Source: Deinococcus ficus (lineage in GTDB: Bacteria > Deinococcota > Deinococci > Deinococcales > Deinococcaceae). From it: a stretch of DNA of 64,000 bases. The notes under the pieces were generated by a model. That model was not told the DNA's origin. It worked only from the letters and a program-made list of their open reading frames with translations, and searched no databases. Of the stretch, positions 22,648 to 35,761 are shown piece by piece. The stretch covers positions 92,001-156,000 of the forward strand of contig NZ_CP021081.1 of NCBI RefSeq assembly GCF_003444775.1, read 5' to 3'. Numbering within the stretch: position 1 is the first letter of the stretch; each line of letters opens with the position of its first letter. The position numbers and the translations under genes are program-made.

Positions 22648-23448
22648 TTACGCAAAGGTCTCTTCGAGTCGCGCCAGGTAGAACTGCGTGAGCGGCCCGT
22701 ACTCGCGGCGGTTGGTGGCCTCGTGCAGCGCCTGAAAGTAGTCCCCCACGGCCTGCCTGTCCGGGAAGTGCACGATCTGCGGGCTGGTGGCGAGCGTGTC
22801 GCCCACGGCGCCCAGCGACACCCACAGCACGTAGTGGTCCAGCAGGCGGCCGCTGCGGCCGTTGGTGTCCACGAAGGGGTGAATGTACTCGAACTGGTGG
22901 TGCGTGAGCGCCAGCAGCCGCGCGGCGTCCGGCAGGTCCCAGGGGTCGGGCAGCGCGGCGTACCACGCGGCGAAATCGTACTGAAGTTCCCGCATCTTCG
23001 GCCGGACCTCGTACGAGCGGACGTACACGATTCCGCCCGGCCCGGCCTCGGTCAGGCGGGGCGCGCCGGCCCAGTCGTACAGGTGCCCGAACGCGGCGGC
23101 GTGCAGGGCGTAGATGTCGTGGTCGGTCACCAGCGGCGAGGTCTGGTCGTTCAGGGCGCGCTCGTGCATCCACTGGCGGCCCGCGAGTTCGCCCTGAATG
23201 AGCTGCGTCTGGATCTGGTCGTAGCTGACGAGCAGGCCCAGGTGCGTGTCCTGCGGCTCGGTCTTGCGGGGCCGGCGCGGGTCGGTGATGACGCGCCCGT
23301 CGGCCCTGCGGGCGTGCAGGGCCTCGCTGATCTCCCGCAGGCGGCGGGCCGTGCGTTCCGCTTCGTTCCGGCCTTCCTGCCCGCCCTGGTCCGGGTCGGG
23401 AAGGCCGGCGGCCTTCTGGTCCTCGGCGTCCGTCGCGTGCGGGCTCAT
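22648..23448 (-). CDS. Fic-domain protein (probable AMP-transferase toxin)
   Basis: This 266-residue protein has a Fic core with the active-site loop HPFVDTNGRSGR at 190-201 (catalytic His190). The consensus HPFx(D/E)GNGRxxR has Gly where Thr195 stands here. A charged, disordered N-terminus (1-65) precedes the Fic fold. Fic enzymes move AMP from ATP to target proteins; chromosomal ones are often toxins. Its start overlaps the stop of a 65-residue upstream gene by 4 bases. That partner carries the (S/T)xxxE(G/N) inhibitory motif, making this a class I Fic toxin-antitoxin pair by layout. Confidence 0.85.
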   Translation of the reverse strand: MSPHATDAEDQKAAGLPDPDQGGQEGRNEAERTARRLREISEALHARRADGRVITDPRRPRKTEPQDTHLGLLVSYDQIQTQLIQGELAGRQWMHERALNDQTSPLVTDHDIYALHAAAFGHLYDWAGAPRLTEAGPGGIVYVRSYEVRPKMRELQYDFAAWYAALPDPWDLPDAARLLALTHHQFEYIHPFVDTNGRSGRLLDHYVLWVSLGAVGDTLATSPQIVHFPDRQAVGDYFQALHEATNRREYGPLTQFYLARLEETFA

Positions 23449-23642
23449 GGTTTGCGCCGGCCCACGATCTGCTGCACGGCTTCGGCCACCTCCTCGCGTT
23501 TCACGTCGTAGCCCTCGACGCGCAGACTGCCTGTGATGCTGTCCGTGAGGCGTTCACCCCCTTTCACTGCGTCCTCGTTCCGGGTCACGGCGTCGTCCAC
23601 GGCCCCCTTCCGGACCGCGTGGGACATCCGCTTTTTCAACAC
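23445..23642 (-). CDS. Putative Fic antitoxin (VbhA/FicA-like)
   Basis: This 65-residue protein ends in a helix with SLRVEGYDVKREEVAEAVQQ. Ser39, Glu43 and Gly44 fit the (S/T)xxxE(G/N) motif whose Glu blocks ATP binding in class I Fic proteins, as known for VbhA. It overlaps the fic gene in an ATGA, antitoxin first, as usual. The GTG start is supported by a TACGCT box (23654-23649, minus strand) 6 bases upstream; an ATG at 23627 is an alternative. Confidence 0.65.
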   Translation of the reverse strand: MLKKRMSHAVRKGAVDDAVTRNEDAVKGGERLTDSITGSLRVEGYDVKREEVAEAVQQIVGRRKP

Positions 23643-23745
23643 ACCCGCAGCGTACCGCGCCCTGCCGGGGCGGACCAGGGGCGCGCGGCCCGGTCGTCAA
23701 GGCGCGTCACCCGGGGCGTCCGGGCCCGGCGGCCGGGCACAGGGA

Positions 23746-23777
23746 GCGGGCAGGGAAGCCGCCGCCTCCCTGCCCGC
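23746..23777 (-). terminator. Hairpin after the acyl-CoA dehydrogenase gene
   Basis: A perfect 11-bp stem (23746-23756 with 23767-23777) has a 10-base loop and no T-tract. It lies 18 bases beyond the stop codon on the minus strand. Confidence 0.55.
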
Positions 23778-23794
23778 CGTGTACGTTGCGCGGC

Positions 23795-25633
<1,839 letters not shown>

Positions 25634-25936
25634 GCTGGGGTCCTCCTGGGGTCTCGCCGGTGGCTGCGGCCGGGTGGGGTCCGGGCAGGGGCGGGGCGGC
25701 GGGGGGTCGGGCGCGGGCGGGAATGGCGGACTGGACGGTCTGCACGGGGATCGGGGCGGGGAAGGTGGGCCGGAGCGGCGACACCTGCAGCATGGTTAAT
25801 TGTACCGAGTATAAAACTCCGGCGGGTGAATGTCACGCCCCCCCCGCCCGCCTGCCCCCGGCCGCCCCGCCAACCGGGGGCAGGCGGGACCCGCCGCGCA
25901 CGCCCCAGTCACGTTTCAGGTATGGTGTAGCAGATC
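25634..25936. promoter_or_regulatory. Divergent promoter region, acyl-CoA dehydrogenase / Crp-family regulator
   Basis: The 303-base gap has one AT-rich patch at about 25793-25818. On the minus strand it carries TATACT and TACAAT minus-10-like boxes for the dehydrogenase. On the plus strand TATGGT (25921-25926) lies 10 bases before the regulator ATG. No clear TGTGA-type Crp dyad was found. Confidence 0.5.
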
Positions 25937-26632
<696 letters not shown>

Positions 26633-26646
26633 CCCCGCTTACGGCA

Positions 26647-26676
26647 CCGCCCTGCCCCCGCGTGAGGGCCGGGCGG
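26647..26676. terminator. Imperfect hairpin between convergent crp-like and korB genes
   Basis: CCGCCC-T-GCCC (26647-26657) can pair with GGGC-C-GGGCGG (26666-26676) with one mismatch and an 8-base loop. There is no T-tract. Confidence 0.4.
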
Positions 26677-26689
26677 ACGGCGTTGCCCG

Positions 26690-27844
26690 TCAGCGGAACT
26701 GCGCCATGACCTCCCTCAGGCTCTCGCGGCTGGGCCGGGTCAGCGTCTCGGGCAGCAGGGCCAGCGGCGTGGGCACGATGTGCGTGGTGTCCAGGAGCGT
26801 CCTGCGGCCCGGATCGATGTACAGCAGGCCCGTGATCAGCTGCCCGGCGCGCTGCCCCTCCTCGATCAGCCGCAGCGCGCCCAGCCGGTCGGTGGGATCG
26901 TACTCGCGGTCCAGTTTCCTGAGCTGCACGGCCGGTCCGTCGTGCAGCTGCACGGTGACCACCTCGCCGGGCGCGTAGTCCACCCGGATCTCCTCGAAGT
27001 CCGGCACGAAGGTCACGTCGTGAATGGGCACCTCGTGCGCCTTGCCGTAGCTGTAACTCTTCGTGCTCTCGTCGTGGTTGTTGAAGGTCACGCACGGCGA
27101 GACGACGTCGATGATCGCCGTGCCGCCGAAGCGGATCGCGGCCTTGAGCAGCTCCGTGACCTGCCGGGCGTCCCCGGCGAAGCTGCGCGCCACGAACCCC
27201 GCGCCCGCCACGATCGCCTCGGCGCACAGGTCCAGCGCCGGCAGCTCGTTCAGACCGACCGCCTTGAGCCGCTGGCCCTCGTCGGCCGTGGCCGAGAACT
27301 GCCCCTTGGTCAGGCCGTACACGCCGTTGTTCTCGATGATGTACACCATCGGCACGTTCCGGCGGATCACGTGCTTGAACTGTCCCAGCCCGATGCTGCC
27401 GCTGTCCCCGTCCCCGGACACCGCCAGCGCGAGGTGGTTCCGCTGCGCGAGCATGGCGCCCGTCGCCACGCTCGGCATGCGGCCGTGCACCGTGTTGATG
27501 CCGTGCGCGCCGTTCAGGAAGTACGCCGGGGACTTGCTGGAACACCCGATTCCCGAGAGTTTCAGCACCTGGTGCGGCTTCACGCCCAGCTGGTAGCACG
27601 CGTCGATGATCCGGCTGGAGATGCTGTCATGCCCGCAGCCGGGGCACAGGGTGCTCGGCAGGCCGCGGTAATCGTTCTTCGTGAGTCCGGCGCTGTTCAC
27701 CGCCGGGGCCCGCTCCGCCGGAGGAGAGACCGGCGCCGGGGAGACCGGTCCTGTCGTGTCCGGCGCCTTCACGTCCGCGCCGATGCCGTCCGTCGCCCTG
27801 CCCGCGCCTGTCATGCCGTGCCCCCCTTCCTCCACCGGTGTCAT
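26690..27844 (-). CDS. korB: 2-oxoacid:ferredoxin oxidoreductase, beta subunit
   Basis: This 384-residue protein binds thiamine diphosphate and one 4Fe-4S cluster. CPGCGH (Cys67, Cys70), GIGCSSK (Cys101) and SPCVTFNN (Cys251) supply the cluster ligands, and GDGDSGSIG (144-152) is the TPP/Mg motif. The first 50 residues are a disordered Pro/Ala extension not usual in the family. Its ATG overlaps the stop of the alpha subunit gene by 4 bases. The enzyme oxidatively decarboxylates a 2-oxoacid, probably 2-oxoglutarate, passing electrons to ferredoxin. Confidence 0.88.
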   Translation of the reverse strand: MTPVEEGGHGMTGAGRATDGIGADVKAPDTTGPVSPAPVSPPAERAPAVNSAGLTKNDYRGLPSTLCPGCGHDSISSRIIDACYQLGVKPHQVLKLSGIGCSSKSPAYFLNGAHGINTVHGRMPSVATGAMLAQRNHLALAVSGDGDSGSIGLGQFKHVIRRNVPMVYIIENNGVYGLTKGQFSATADEGQRLKAVGLNELPALDLCAEAIVAGAGFVARSFAGDARQVTELLKAAIRFGGTAIIDVVSPCVTFNNHDESTKSYSYGKAHEVPIHDVTFVPDFEEIRVDYAPGEVVTVQLHDGPAVQLRKLDREYDPTDRLGALRLIEEGQRAGQLITGLLYIDPGRRTLLDTTHIVPTPLALLPETLTRPSRESLREVMAQFR

Positions 27845-29793
27845 GCGGTGACCGTCCCTTCCGGCCCGTCCTCGCCGGCCTTCACGGTGCGGGGCTCGTC
27901 CGTCTCGGCCGCCACCCGCGCGTCCATGCGCCGGGCCGCCTGTTCGGAGCGGTGCTCGGCGCCGGTGCCGGCCTCCCCGCGCTCCCGCACCCGCCCCGCC
28001 ACGAAGGGCCCGCTCAGCGGCAGGCCGTCGCAGTGCGCCACGCTCAGGATCCGCGGCGCCAGGGCCGGGTACTCGGCGCGCAGCAGCGTCGCCAGCTGCC
28101 CGTGCTGGTTCAGTTCCACCACGATCACCCGCTCGTGCGCCTCGATGAACTCCCGCACGCCCTCCCCGAACGGCAGGGCCCGCACCCGCAGGTAATCGGT
28201 GTCCAGCCCGCCCGCCTGCAGCAGCGCCCGCGCTTCTTGCATCGCCGGGTCGGCGCTGCCCATGGCGATCAGACCCAGAGCGCGACCCTCGCCGTCCACG
28301 ACGGGTCTGGGCACGACCGTGCGGGCGTAATTGTGCTTGCGGTCCAGGCGGTCCAGGTTCGCCTTCCAGTCGGCCGGGTGCTCGCTGTACGTGGCCGTGT
28401 CGGTGTGCCCGGTGCCGCGCGTGAAGTACGCCGCGCCCAGCGCGTCCGTGCCGGGCAGCGTGCGCGGCCCCACGCCGGTCCGGTCGTCGTCGCGGTAGCG
28501 CGCAAACCGGTTGCCCAGCCGCAGGATGTCCTCGGCGGACAGCAGCTTCCCGCGGTTCATCTGCTCCTCCGGGTACTCGAACTCGTCACACATCCAGCTG
28601 TTCATGCCGATGTCCAGGTCGCTCAGCACGAACACCGGCGTCTGCAAGCCCTCCGCGATCTCGAAGGCCCGCCACCCGAACTCGAAGCACTCCTTCGGGT
28701 CGGCGGGCAGCAGGATCACCTGCTTCGTGTCCCCGTGCGACAGGTAGTACGTGCTGAGCAGGTCCCCCTGCGCCGTGCGGGTGGGCAGCCCCGTGCTGGG
28801 CCCCATGCGCTGCACGTCCCAGATCACCAGCGGAATCTCCGTGAAGTACGCGTACCCCGCGAACTCCGCCATCAGGGAAATGCCGGGCCCGCTGGTGGAC
28901 GTCATGGCCCGCGCGCCCGCCCAGCCGGCCCCGACCAGCACGCCGCTGGCCGCCAGTTCGTCCTCCACCTGCAGGATCGCGCAGGTGTTCAGGCCGGTCT
29001 CCGGGTCGCGGCGCAGCTTCGGCACCCACTCGATCAGCGCCTCGGCCAGACTGGTGGCCGGGGTGATCGGGTACCACGCGACCACCGTGCACCCGCCGTA
29101 CAGGCTGCCCAGCGCCGCGGCGGTGTTCCCGTCGATCAGGATCTTCCCGCCGTTGGCGTCCAGGCGCTGCACCCGGTAGGGGTCGCGTTTGACCACGTTC
29201 GCCGCGCACCAGTCGAACGCCGCCCGCGTGATGCTGAAGTTGCTCTCGATCACAGCCGCCTTGCCGTGAAACGCCTGCTCCAGGTACTCGTGCACGGCGC
29301 CCAGCTCGATGCCCAGCAGCTGCGCCAGCGCGCCCACGTACACCATGTTCACCATCCGGTCCCGGAACTTCACCGTCACGTCGTGGTCCCTGATGATCCC
29401 GTTGGCGGGCAGGGCGTACACCGTCACGTCGTCCCGCGGCCGGGTGGGCTTCAGGTGGTCCGGGCAGAACATCACGCCCCCGCTGGGCAGTTCGGCCAGG
29501 TCGGCGTCCAGCGTCTTGGGATTGAACGCCACCAGCACGTGCGCCACGTCCTGCCGGGCGGTGAAGCCCTGCCCGCTCACCCGGATGCGGTAGTACGTGG
29601 GCAGGCCCTTGATGTTGCTGGGAAACAGGTTCTTCGCGTTCACCGGGATGCCCATGCGGAACAGGGCGTCCACGATCGCCCCGTTCGCCGTCTGGGACCC
29701 GCTGCCGTTCACGGTCGCCACGTTCAGCGTGAACTCGTTGACGGCCGTGCCCACCCCGGGGCCCTGCTCTGTGCGCTCCGCCAGTTGCGTCAT
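27841..29793 (-). CDS. korA: 2-oxoacid:ferredoxin oxidoreductase, fused gamma-alpha subunit
   Basis: This 650-residue protein fuses the gamma domain (about 20-200, with VNGSGSQTANGAIVDALFRMG) to the alpha pyrimidine-binding domain (about 220-450, with GNTAAALGSLYGGCTVVAWYPITPATSLAEAL). A C-terminal transketolase-like domain follows. This order and length fit KorA of the two-subunit 2-oxoglutarate:ferredoxin type. It forms an operon with korB, with translational coupling. The Shine-Dalgarno lies inside a small hairpin (29802-29818). Confidence 0.88.
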   Translation of the reverse strand: MTQLAERTEQGPGVGTAVNEFTLNVATVNGSGSQTANGAIVDALFRMGIPVNAKNLFPSNIKGLPTYYRIRVSGQGFTARQDVAHVLVAFNPKTLDADLAELPSGGVMFCPDHLKPTRPRDDVTVYALPANGIIRDHDVTVKFRDRMVNMVYVGALAQLLGIELGAVHEYLEQAFHGKAAVIESNFSITRAAFDWCAANVVKRDPYRVQRLDANGGKILIDGNTAAALGSLYGGCTVVAWYPITPATSLAEALIEWVPKLRRDPETGLNTCAILQVEDELAASGVLVGAGWAGARAMTSTSGPGISLMAEFAGYAYFTEIPLVIWDVQRMGPSTGLPTRTAQGDLLSTYYLSHGDTKQVILLPADPKECFEFGWRAFEIAEGLQTPVFVLSDLDIGMNSWMCDEFEYPEEQMNRGKLLSAEDILRLGNRFARYRDDDRTGVGPRTLPGTDALGAAYFTRGTGHTDTATYSEHPADWKANLDRLDRKHNYARTVVPRPVVDGEGRALGLIAMGSADPAMQEARALLQAGGLDTDYLRVRALPFGEGVREFIEAHERVIVVELNQHGQLATLLRAEYPALAPRILSVAHCDGLPLSGPFVAGRVRERGEAGTGAEHRSEQAARRMDARVAAETDEPRTVKAGEDGPEGTVTA

Positions 29794-29801
29794 CGATTCC
29801 C

Positions 29802-29818
29802 CCTCCTCGGCAAGGAGG
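29802..29818 (-). promoter_or_regulatory. Hairpin masking the korA Shine-Dalgarno
   Basis: On the minus strand CCTCCT (29818-29813) can pair with the Shine-Dalgarno AGGAGG (29807-29802) across a 5-base loop. The start codon follows 8 bases later. The pairing would block ribosome binding when formed. Confidence 0.45.
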
Positions 29819-29981
29819 TCGGCCTCAGGTGTTCATGGCAAGGCCAGCGCCTCCACGATTGTCCGTGCTCCGACTGTACTCCCCCCGCGGCGGGGCGCAT
29901 GCCCGGCCCCCTCCCCCCTGCCCGGCCCACCGGACGCCCGCCTGTGAGGGCACGGACCGCGGCTCCGTAGAATCGGGGCAG

Positions 29982-30569
29982 ATGCCCGCGTCCCCCGCCT
30001 GCCGGCCCCGGTCCGGTCTCGCCGTCGCCGCGCTGGCCGCCCTGCTGTGGCTGCCGGCCGGGGCCGCACAGACCACCCCCGAACCGCCCCCGGCGTGCCT
30101 GGAGGCGGCCGCCGCCCTGCGCGCCTACGAGCGGCAGGCGGGCGTGAACGAACTGCCCTTCGTGCACATCCAGGCCCGGGTGGCGGAACTCGGCTGCGCG
30201 CGGCGGGAAACGTTCGACGACCCCGTGTGGTTCGAGCGGACCGTGACGCTGTTCGTGCAGACCTTCACCGCGCAGGGCGGCGACTGGAAAGCCACCGTCG
30301 CCGCCTGCGCCGCAGCCGACATGACGCAACTGCTGTGCGTGGACCGCATGGTCGCCCGGCACATCGCCGGCGACCTGCCGCCCGCCCTGCGCGTGACCGG
30401 GTGCGGCACCCCCGGGGACTGGGGGCGGGTGGGCGCCCTGATCGTGGAGGCCGCCTACCGGGAAGGGTGGATCTGGGGCGTGGGCGCGGAGGTGGGCGTG
30501 CCCTGGCAGCGCGAGCTGGTCCGGGCCGCCTGCCTTCGCGGCGAGGCGGCCCCGGCCGGTCCGACCTGA
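29982..30569 (+). CDS. Secreted hypothetical protein with several cysteines
   Basis: This 195-residue protein has a signal peptide (hydrophobic core about 13-27, AQ at the end), then a mature helical domain with Cys residues in ACLEA, LGCARR, AACAAA, LLCVDRM, TGCGTPGDW and AACLRG. These could form disulfides in the periplasm. No family was recognised. TAGAAT (29968-29973) lies 8 bases before the ATG, giving almost no leader. Its stop is one base from the stop of the convergent YwiC-like gene. Confidence 0.72.
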   Translation: MPASPACRPRSGLAVAALAALLWLPAGAAQTTPEPPPACLEAAAALRAYERQAGVNELPFVHIQARVAELGCARRETFDDPVWFERTVTLFVQTFTAQGGDWKATVAACAAADMTQLLCVDRMVARHIAGDLPPALRVTGCGTPGDWGRVGALIVEAAYREGWIWGVGAEVGVPWQRELVRAACLRGEAAPAGPT

Positions 30570-30570
30570 G

Positions 30571-31419
30571 TTACGCCCAGCCCAGCAGGAACAGCAGCAG
30601 GAAGCTGATGCCGAACTCGGTCAGGCCCACCTGTTTCGGCGTGACCCGCCGGCCCCGCCAGCCTTCCAGCCGGGGCATGACCGCGGCGCGCACGGTGGTG
30701 AGCAGGAAGAAGGCCGGGAAGGCCGCGGGGACCACGCCGGTCAGTGCCCCCCACAGAGCCAGTGCGAAGAGGGCCGCGTGCGCGCCCACCGAGAGGGTCA
30801 GGTAGGCCGCCTCACCCCGTTCGCGGATCATGGTTTTCACGTACAGCAGCGTGCCCAGGAAGTACGCCCACAACGCCAGGGTGGCCAGGGTGGGCCGGGC
30901 GGTCAGGGGCAGGCGCAGCGCGTCCAGCGGCCCCCCGGTCGTCATGACCGCGGTGAGCAGGCAGGCGGCGACCACCGCCGAGCCGCGCGCGAGAAGCGAG
31001 GCGTCGTCGCGGTGCGCGGCGCGCCACAGGCCCACGCCCAGCAGCGGCGCGAATGCCAGCGCCCAGCCCAGCAGGTGCGGCGCCAGCGCCAGCGTGAGCC
31101 CGCCCAGCACGCCGGACACCGCGCCGTACGTGAGCGCGGGACGCAGGTACAGCGGCTTGCGGCCGGATTTCAGCCACAGGGTCAGGGCGTTGAACGCGAA
31201 GTACCCGAACAGCCAGGCGGGCAGCAGGGGCCACGCGAACGCGGGCACGCCGCTCCCCTGCGCGAGCAGCGTCACGCCCACCAGGTAGGGCAAGAACAGC
31301 ATGGCCCACGCGCCGTGCTGCCGGGGCATCCACTCGGCGCCCACCCGCCGACGGCCCGGTTTGCGGGCGGCTTTCGGGCGGGGTCGGGCGGGGGTGGTCG
31401 GGTTGGCGGGGGTGGTCAT
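30571..31419 (-). CDS. YwiC-like integral membrane protein
   Basis: This 282-residue protein has a basic Pro/Arg-rich N-terminus (1-30), then PRQHGAWAML, the hallmark of the YwiC-like family, and about eight hydrophobic segments. Function in this family is unknown. GAGGAG precedes the ATG. Upstream at 31452-31467 there is a 5-bp-arm dyad in an AT-rich patch. Confidence 0.82.
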   Translation of the reverse strand: MTTPANPTTPARPRPKAARKPGRRRVGAEWMPRQHGAWAMLFLPYLVGVTLLAQGSGVPAFAWPLLPAWLFGYFAFNALTLWLKSGRKPLYLRPALTYGAVSGVLGGLTLALAPHLLGWALAFAPLLGVGLWRAAHRDDASLLARGSAVVAACLLTAVMTTGGPLDALRLPLTARPTLATLALWAYFLGTLLYVKTMIRERGEAAYLTLSVGAHAALFALALWGALTGVVPAAFPAFFLLTTVRAAVMPRLEGWRGRRVTPKQVGLTEFGISFLLLFLLGWA

Positions 31420-31507
31420 GGGGGGCTCCTCAGGGTAGGGACGGGGGAAAGTGGATCTCTATATCCATTTTAAGGAACCGGGCCGGGACGTTCAAACCCC
31501 CGGCCGG

Positions 31508-32239
31508 TCACCGCAGGGTGGTCGCGATCACCAGCAGGTCCGCGTCCGGCCCCTCGAAGCCCGGCCGGTACCCGCGCATCAGCACCGCCGCCCGGTTCCC
31601 CTGCACGTACACCCCGTCCAGCGCGTAGCGCGCCGTGCCCTCCCGCGAACACGGCAGGAACGCGTCCGCATGCACCACCTGCGCGTTCACCTTCACCTGC
31701 ACGCCCGCCACCCGCTCGCCGGGGGGAAGCAGCGCCAGCCGCCCCGTCGGCGCCGGGCACGCCGCGGCCCGCACCGGGTACACCCGCCACGTCACCGGCA
31801 CCGGCCGCGACCACAGCGGCACGTCCACCCGCCCCGCCTGACCCGCCCGCAGGCCGTCCGCCCACCCGATCAACGGCGCGAACGTCCGCCGGTACCGGGC
31901 CGTGGCCGCCGGCCGGTTCAGCAGCCCGTACCGCCCCAGCACAGTCCGCTGCGCCCCGAGCAGCCGCGCGGCAACCTGCGCCGGCGCCGCCGATCCCTCC
32001 TCCCGCCGGGACGCACCCGCCAGCCGCGCTCCCGTCGCCGTGCTGTACACCGCCAGCGCCGACACCGGGAACCCGCTGCCGTCCTGCACGCCGGCCGTCA
32101 CGACCAGCACCGCCCGCCCGTCCGCGCTGAAGCGCACCTCCTGCACCGGGAACAGGTCCCCGGCCCGGGCCGCGCCGCCCAGCAGGGCCAGCAGCGCCCC
32201 CCCCGCCCTCAGCCGGGACCGCCATGCATTCAAGGTCAT
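31508..32239 (-). CDS. Secreted DUF2259-like protein
   Basis: This 243-residue protein has a signal peptide (about 8-26, ARAGD) and the pattern VRFSADGRAVLVVTAGVQDGSGFPVSALAVYSTATGARL. It matches the start of DUF2259 predicted secreted proteins, where a beta strand is followed by QDGSGFPY. Two Cys (in RAAACPAPTG and FLPCSREG) may pair. The function is unknown. Confidence 0.65.
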   Translation of the reverse strand: MTLNAWRSRLRAGGALLALLGGAARAGDLFPVQEVRFSADGRAVLVVTAGVQDGSGFPVSALAVYSTATGARLAGASRREEGSAAPAQVAARLLGAQRTVLGRYGLLNRPAATARYRRTFAPLIGWADGLRAGQAGRVDVPLWSRPVPVTWRVYPVRAAACPAPTGRLALLPPGERVAGVQVKVNAQVVHADAFLPCSREGTARYALDGVYVQGNRAAVLMRGYRPGFEGPDADLLVIATTLR

Positions 32240-32261
32240 GCCCCAGGGTACGCCCGCGCGC

Positions 32262-32852
32262 TCACCCTCCGGCCGTCATCACGCGCCGGAAGTCCTCCAC
32301 GCCCGTGAACAGGTGCGCCTGCCACCCGGCCGCCCGCGCGGCCTCCACGTTCTCCGCACTGTCGTCCCAGAACACGATCCGCTCCGGCGCCACACCCAGG
32401 TGCGCGGCGACCGCCCCGTAATACGCGGCGTCCGGCTTGCGGTGCCCGACCGTGCAGCTCGCCACCTCACCGTCCACCACCTCACCCAGCCCCACCTCAC
32501 GCAACAGGTGATTCACCCGGTTGCGCTCCTGGTTCGTCGCCAGGAACGCCCGCCAGCCCGCGCCGCGCAGCTCCCGCACGGCCGCCAGCATCGGGACGTT
32601 CGGGTGGTTCTCGTAGTCCAGCCACTCGCGCACGAACCCCTCCGGCGTGCCCGGCCGGCCCGTGGCGTTCAGGAAGGCCGGCACGTGCGACAGCAGGTCC
32701 GTCTCCCCGCGCGTGGCGGGCAGGAACGCCCCCTCGAAGAACGCGCGCGCCTCCTGCGGGTGCTCGCGCAGCAGCTTCACCCCGAACCAGTCGGGCGGGA
32801 TGACCAGCACGCCATCCACATCGAGGAGCAGCACGTCACGTTCCGGATTCAC
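32262..32852 (-). CDS. HAD-superfamily hydrolase
   Basis: This 196-residue phosphatase-like protein has LLLDVDGVLV (HAD motif I, nucleophile Asp), a FLATNQER motif II, Lys in VGHRKPDAAYY and WDDSAENVEAARAAGW (motif IV). The helical cap lies between. It is like the YihX/haloacid dehalogenase IA group. The GTG start is supported by a TATCCT box (32865-32860, minus) 7 bases upstream; the frame stays open beyond but runs into the divergent gene. Confidence 0.85.
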   Translation of the reverse strand: MNPERDVLLLDVDGVLVIPPDWFGVKLLREHPQEARAFFEGAFLPATRGETDLLSHVPAFLNATGRPGTPEGFVREWLDYENHPNVPMLAAVRELRGAGWRAFLATNQERNRVNHLLREVGLGEVVDGEVASCTVGHRKPDAAYYGAVAAHLGVAPERIVFWDDSAENVEAARAAGWQAHLFTGVEDFRRVMTAGG

Positions 32853-32937
32853 GCCGGCCAGGATACGGGGAAAGTGCCCCGGCCGGTGCGCCAACTGGCG
32901 CACGACACGCGGGACGGCGGACTGCCACACTGCGCGG

Positions 32938-33786
32938 GTGCGGATCCTGAACATCCCCGTGACGGCAGCCCAGCTCGCCGCCTGGCGGGCGCGACTGGCG
33001 CCGGCCGCCCAGCCGTTTTTCCTGACCGCACCCGAAGCGGACGCGCTGGCCCTGCCCACCCTGCCCCGCACCTCCCTGGCCGTGACCCCCGAGGACCGCG
33101 ACACCCTGACCCTCTGGAGGGTGGACCCCCAGGCGGACCGCGTGGTCACCCTCACGACCGCCGAGTTCGCGGCCCTGCCCGGCCGGACACGTCAGGCCCT
33201 CCTGCGCGCCCAGGTCCGGCACGGCCGGGGCAACGTCCCCCTGGGCCGCCACCACCAGGACCTGAACCCGGCCCTGCCCGCCGGGCGGTTCCTGTGGCAC
33301 CCCGATCACCTCACCCCGGCCGTGCTGGCCCGCGTGATCTCACAGGGCAGCGCCCCCTGCCAGCGGGAGCACGTGCCCGCCTCCGTGTGGGCCGAAGCGG
33401 TCACGGCCCTGCCGCGCGTGAAGGCCCTCACCGGCACCTTCCCGGCCGGCCCCGGCAACTGCTTCGGCGCCGTGATGGGCGCCGCCGGCCTGACGGGGGC
33501 CGAGGACGAATGGATGCAGCGCGCCCCCTTCGAGGCCTTCCTGCACGCCCGCACCCGGCCTGGCGGAACGGACGAACAGCCCGGCACGCTGCTGGTGTGG
33601 CGCAACCGGGACGGGCAGGCGGAGCACGCCGCCGTCACTCTGGGCGGCGGCTGGGCCTTTCACAAACCCGCTCAGACGTGGTGGACGCCCCGCATCGTCC
33701 TGCCCACCGCCGCCCTGATCCGGAACTGGCGCACCCCCGGCCAGCGCCTGGAACGCCGGACCCTGCTCAGCCCAGCAGCAGGCTGA
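32938..33786 (+). CDS. Hypothetical protein with possible papain-like Cys/His pair
   Basis: This 282-residue protein has no signal peptide and no recognised family. The C-terminal half has GPGNCFGAVMGAAG (Cys175), LLVWRNRDGQAEHAAVTLGGGWAFHKPAQTWW (His230, His242). A Cys at the start of a helix followed later by a His at the start of a beta strand is the order seen in NlpC/P60 and related folds. That is a guess from order and spacing. The GTG start lies 6 bases after CACACT. Confidence 0.65.
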   Translation: MRILNIPVTAAQLAAWRARLAPAAQPFFLTAPEADALALPTLPRTSLAVTPEDRDTLTLWRVDPQADRVVTLTTAEFAALPGRTRQALLRAQVRHGRGNVPLGRHHQDLNPALPAGRFLWHPDHLTPAVLARVISQGSAPCQREHVPASVWAEAVTALPRVKALTGTFPAGPGNCFGAVMGAAGLTGAEDEWMQRAPFEAFLHARTRPGGTDEQPGTLLVWRNRDGQAEHAAVTLGGGWAFHKPAQTWWTPRIVLPTAALIRNWRTPGQRLERRTLLSPAAG

Positions 33787-33835
33787 CGCGCGGTAAACCA
33801 ATGCGCCCGTTGTTGTCAGCCATCCCCTCCGCCCC

Positions 33836-35712
<1,877 letters not shown>

Positions 35713-35761
35713 GCGGGGCTCCGTGCAGGAGTCCGGGCGGGGGTCCAGAAAGGCATCCGCC

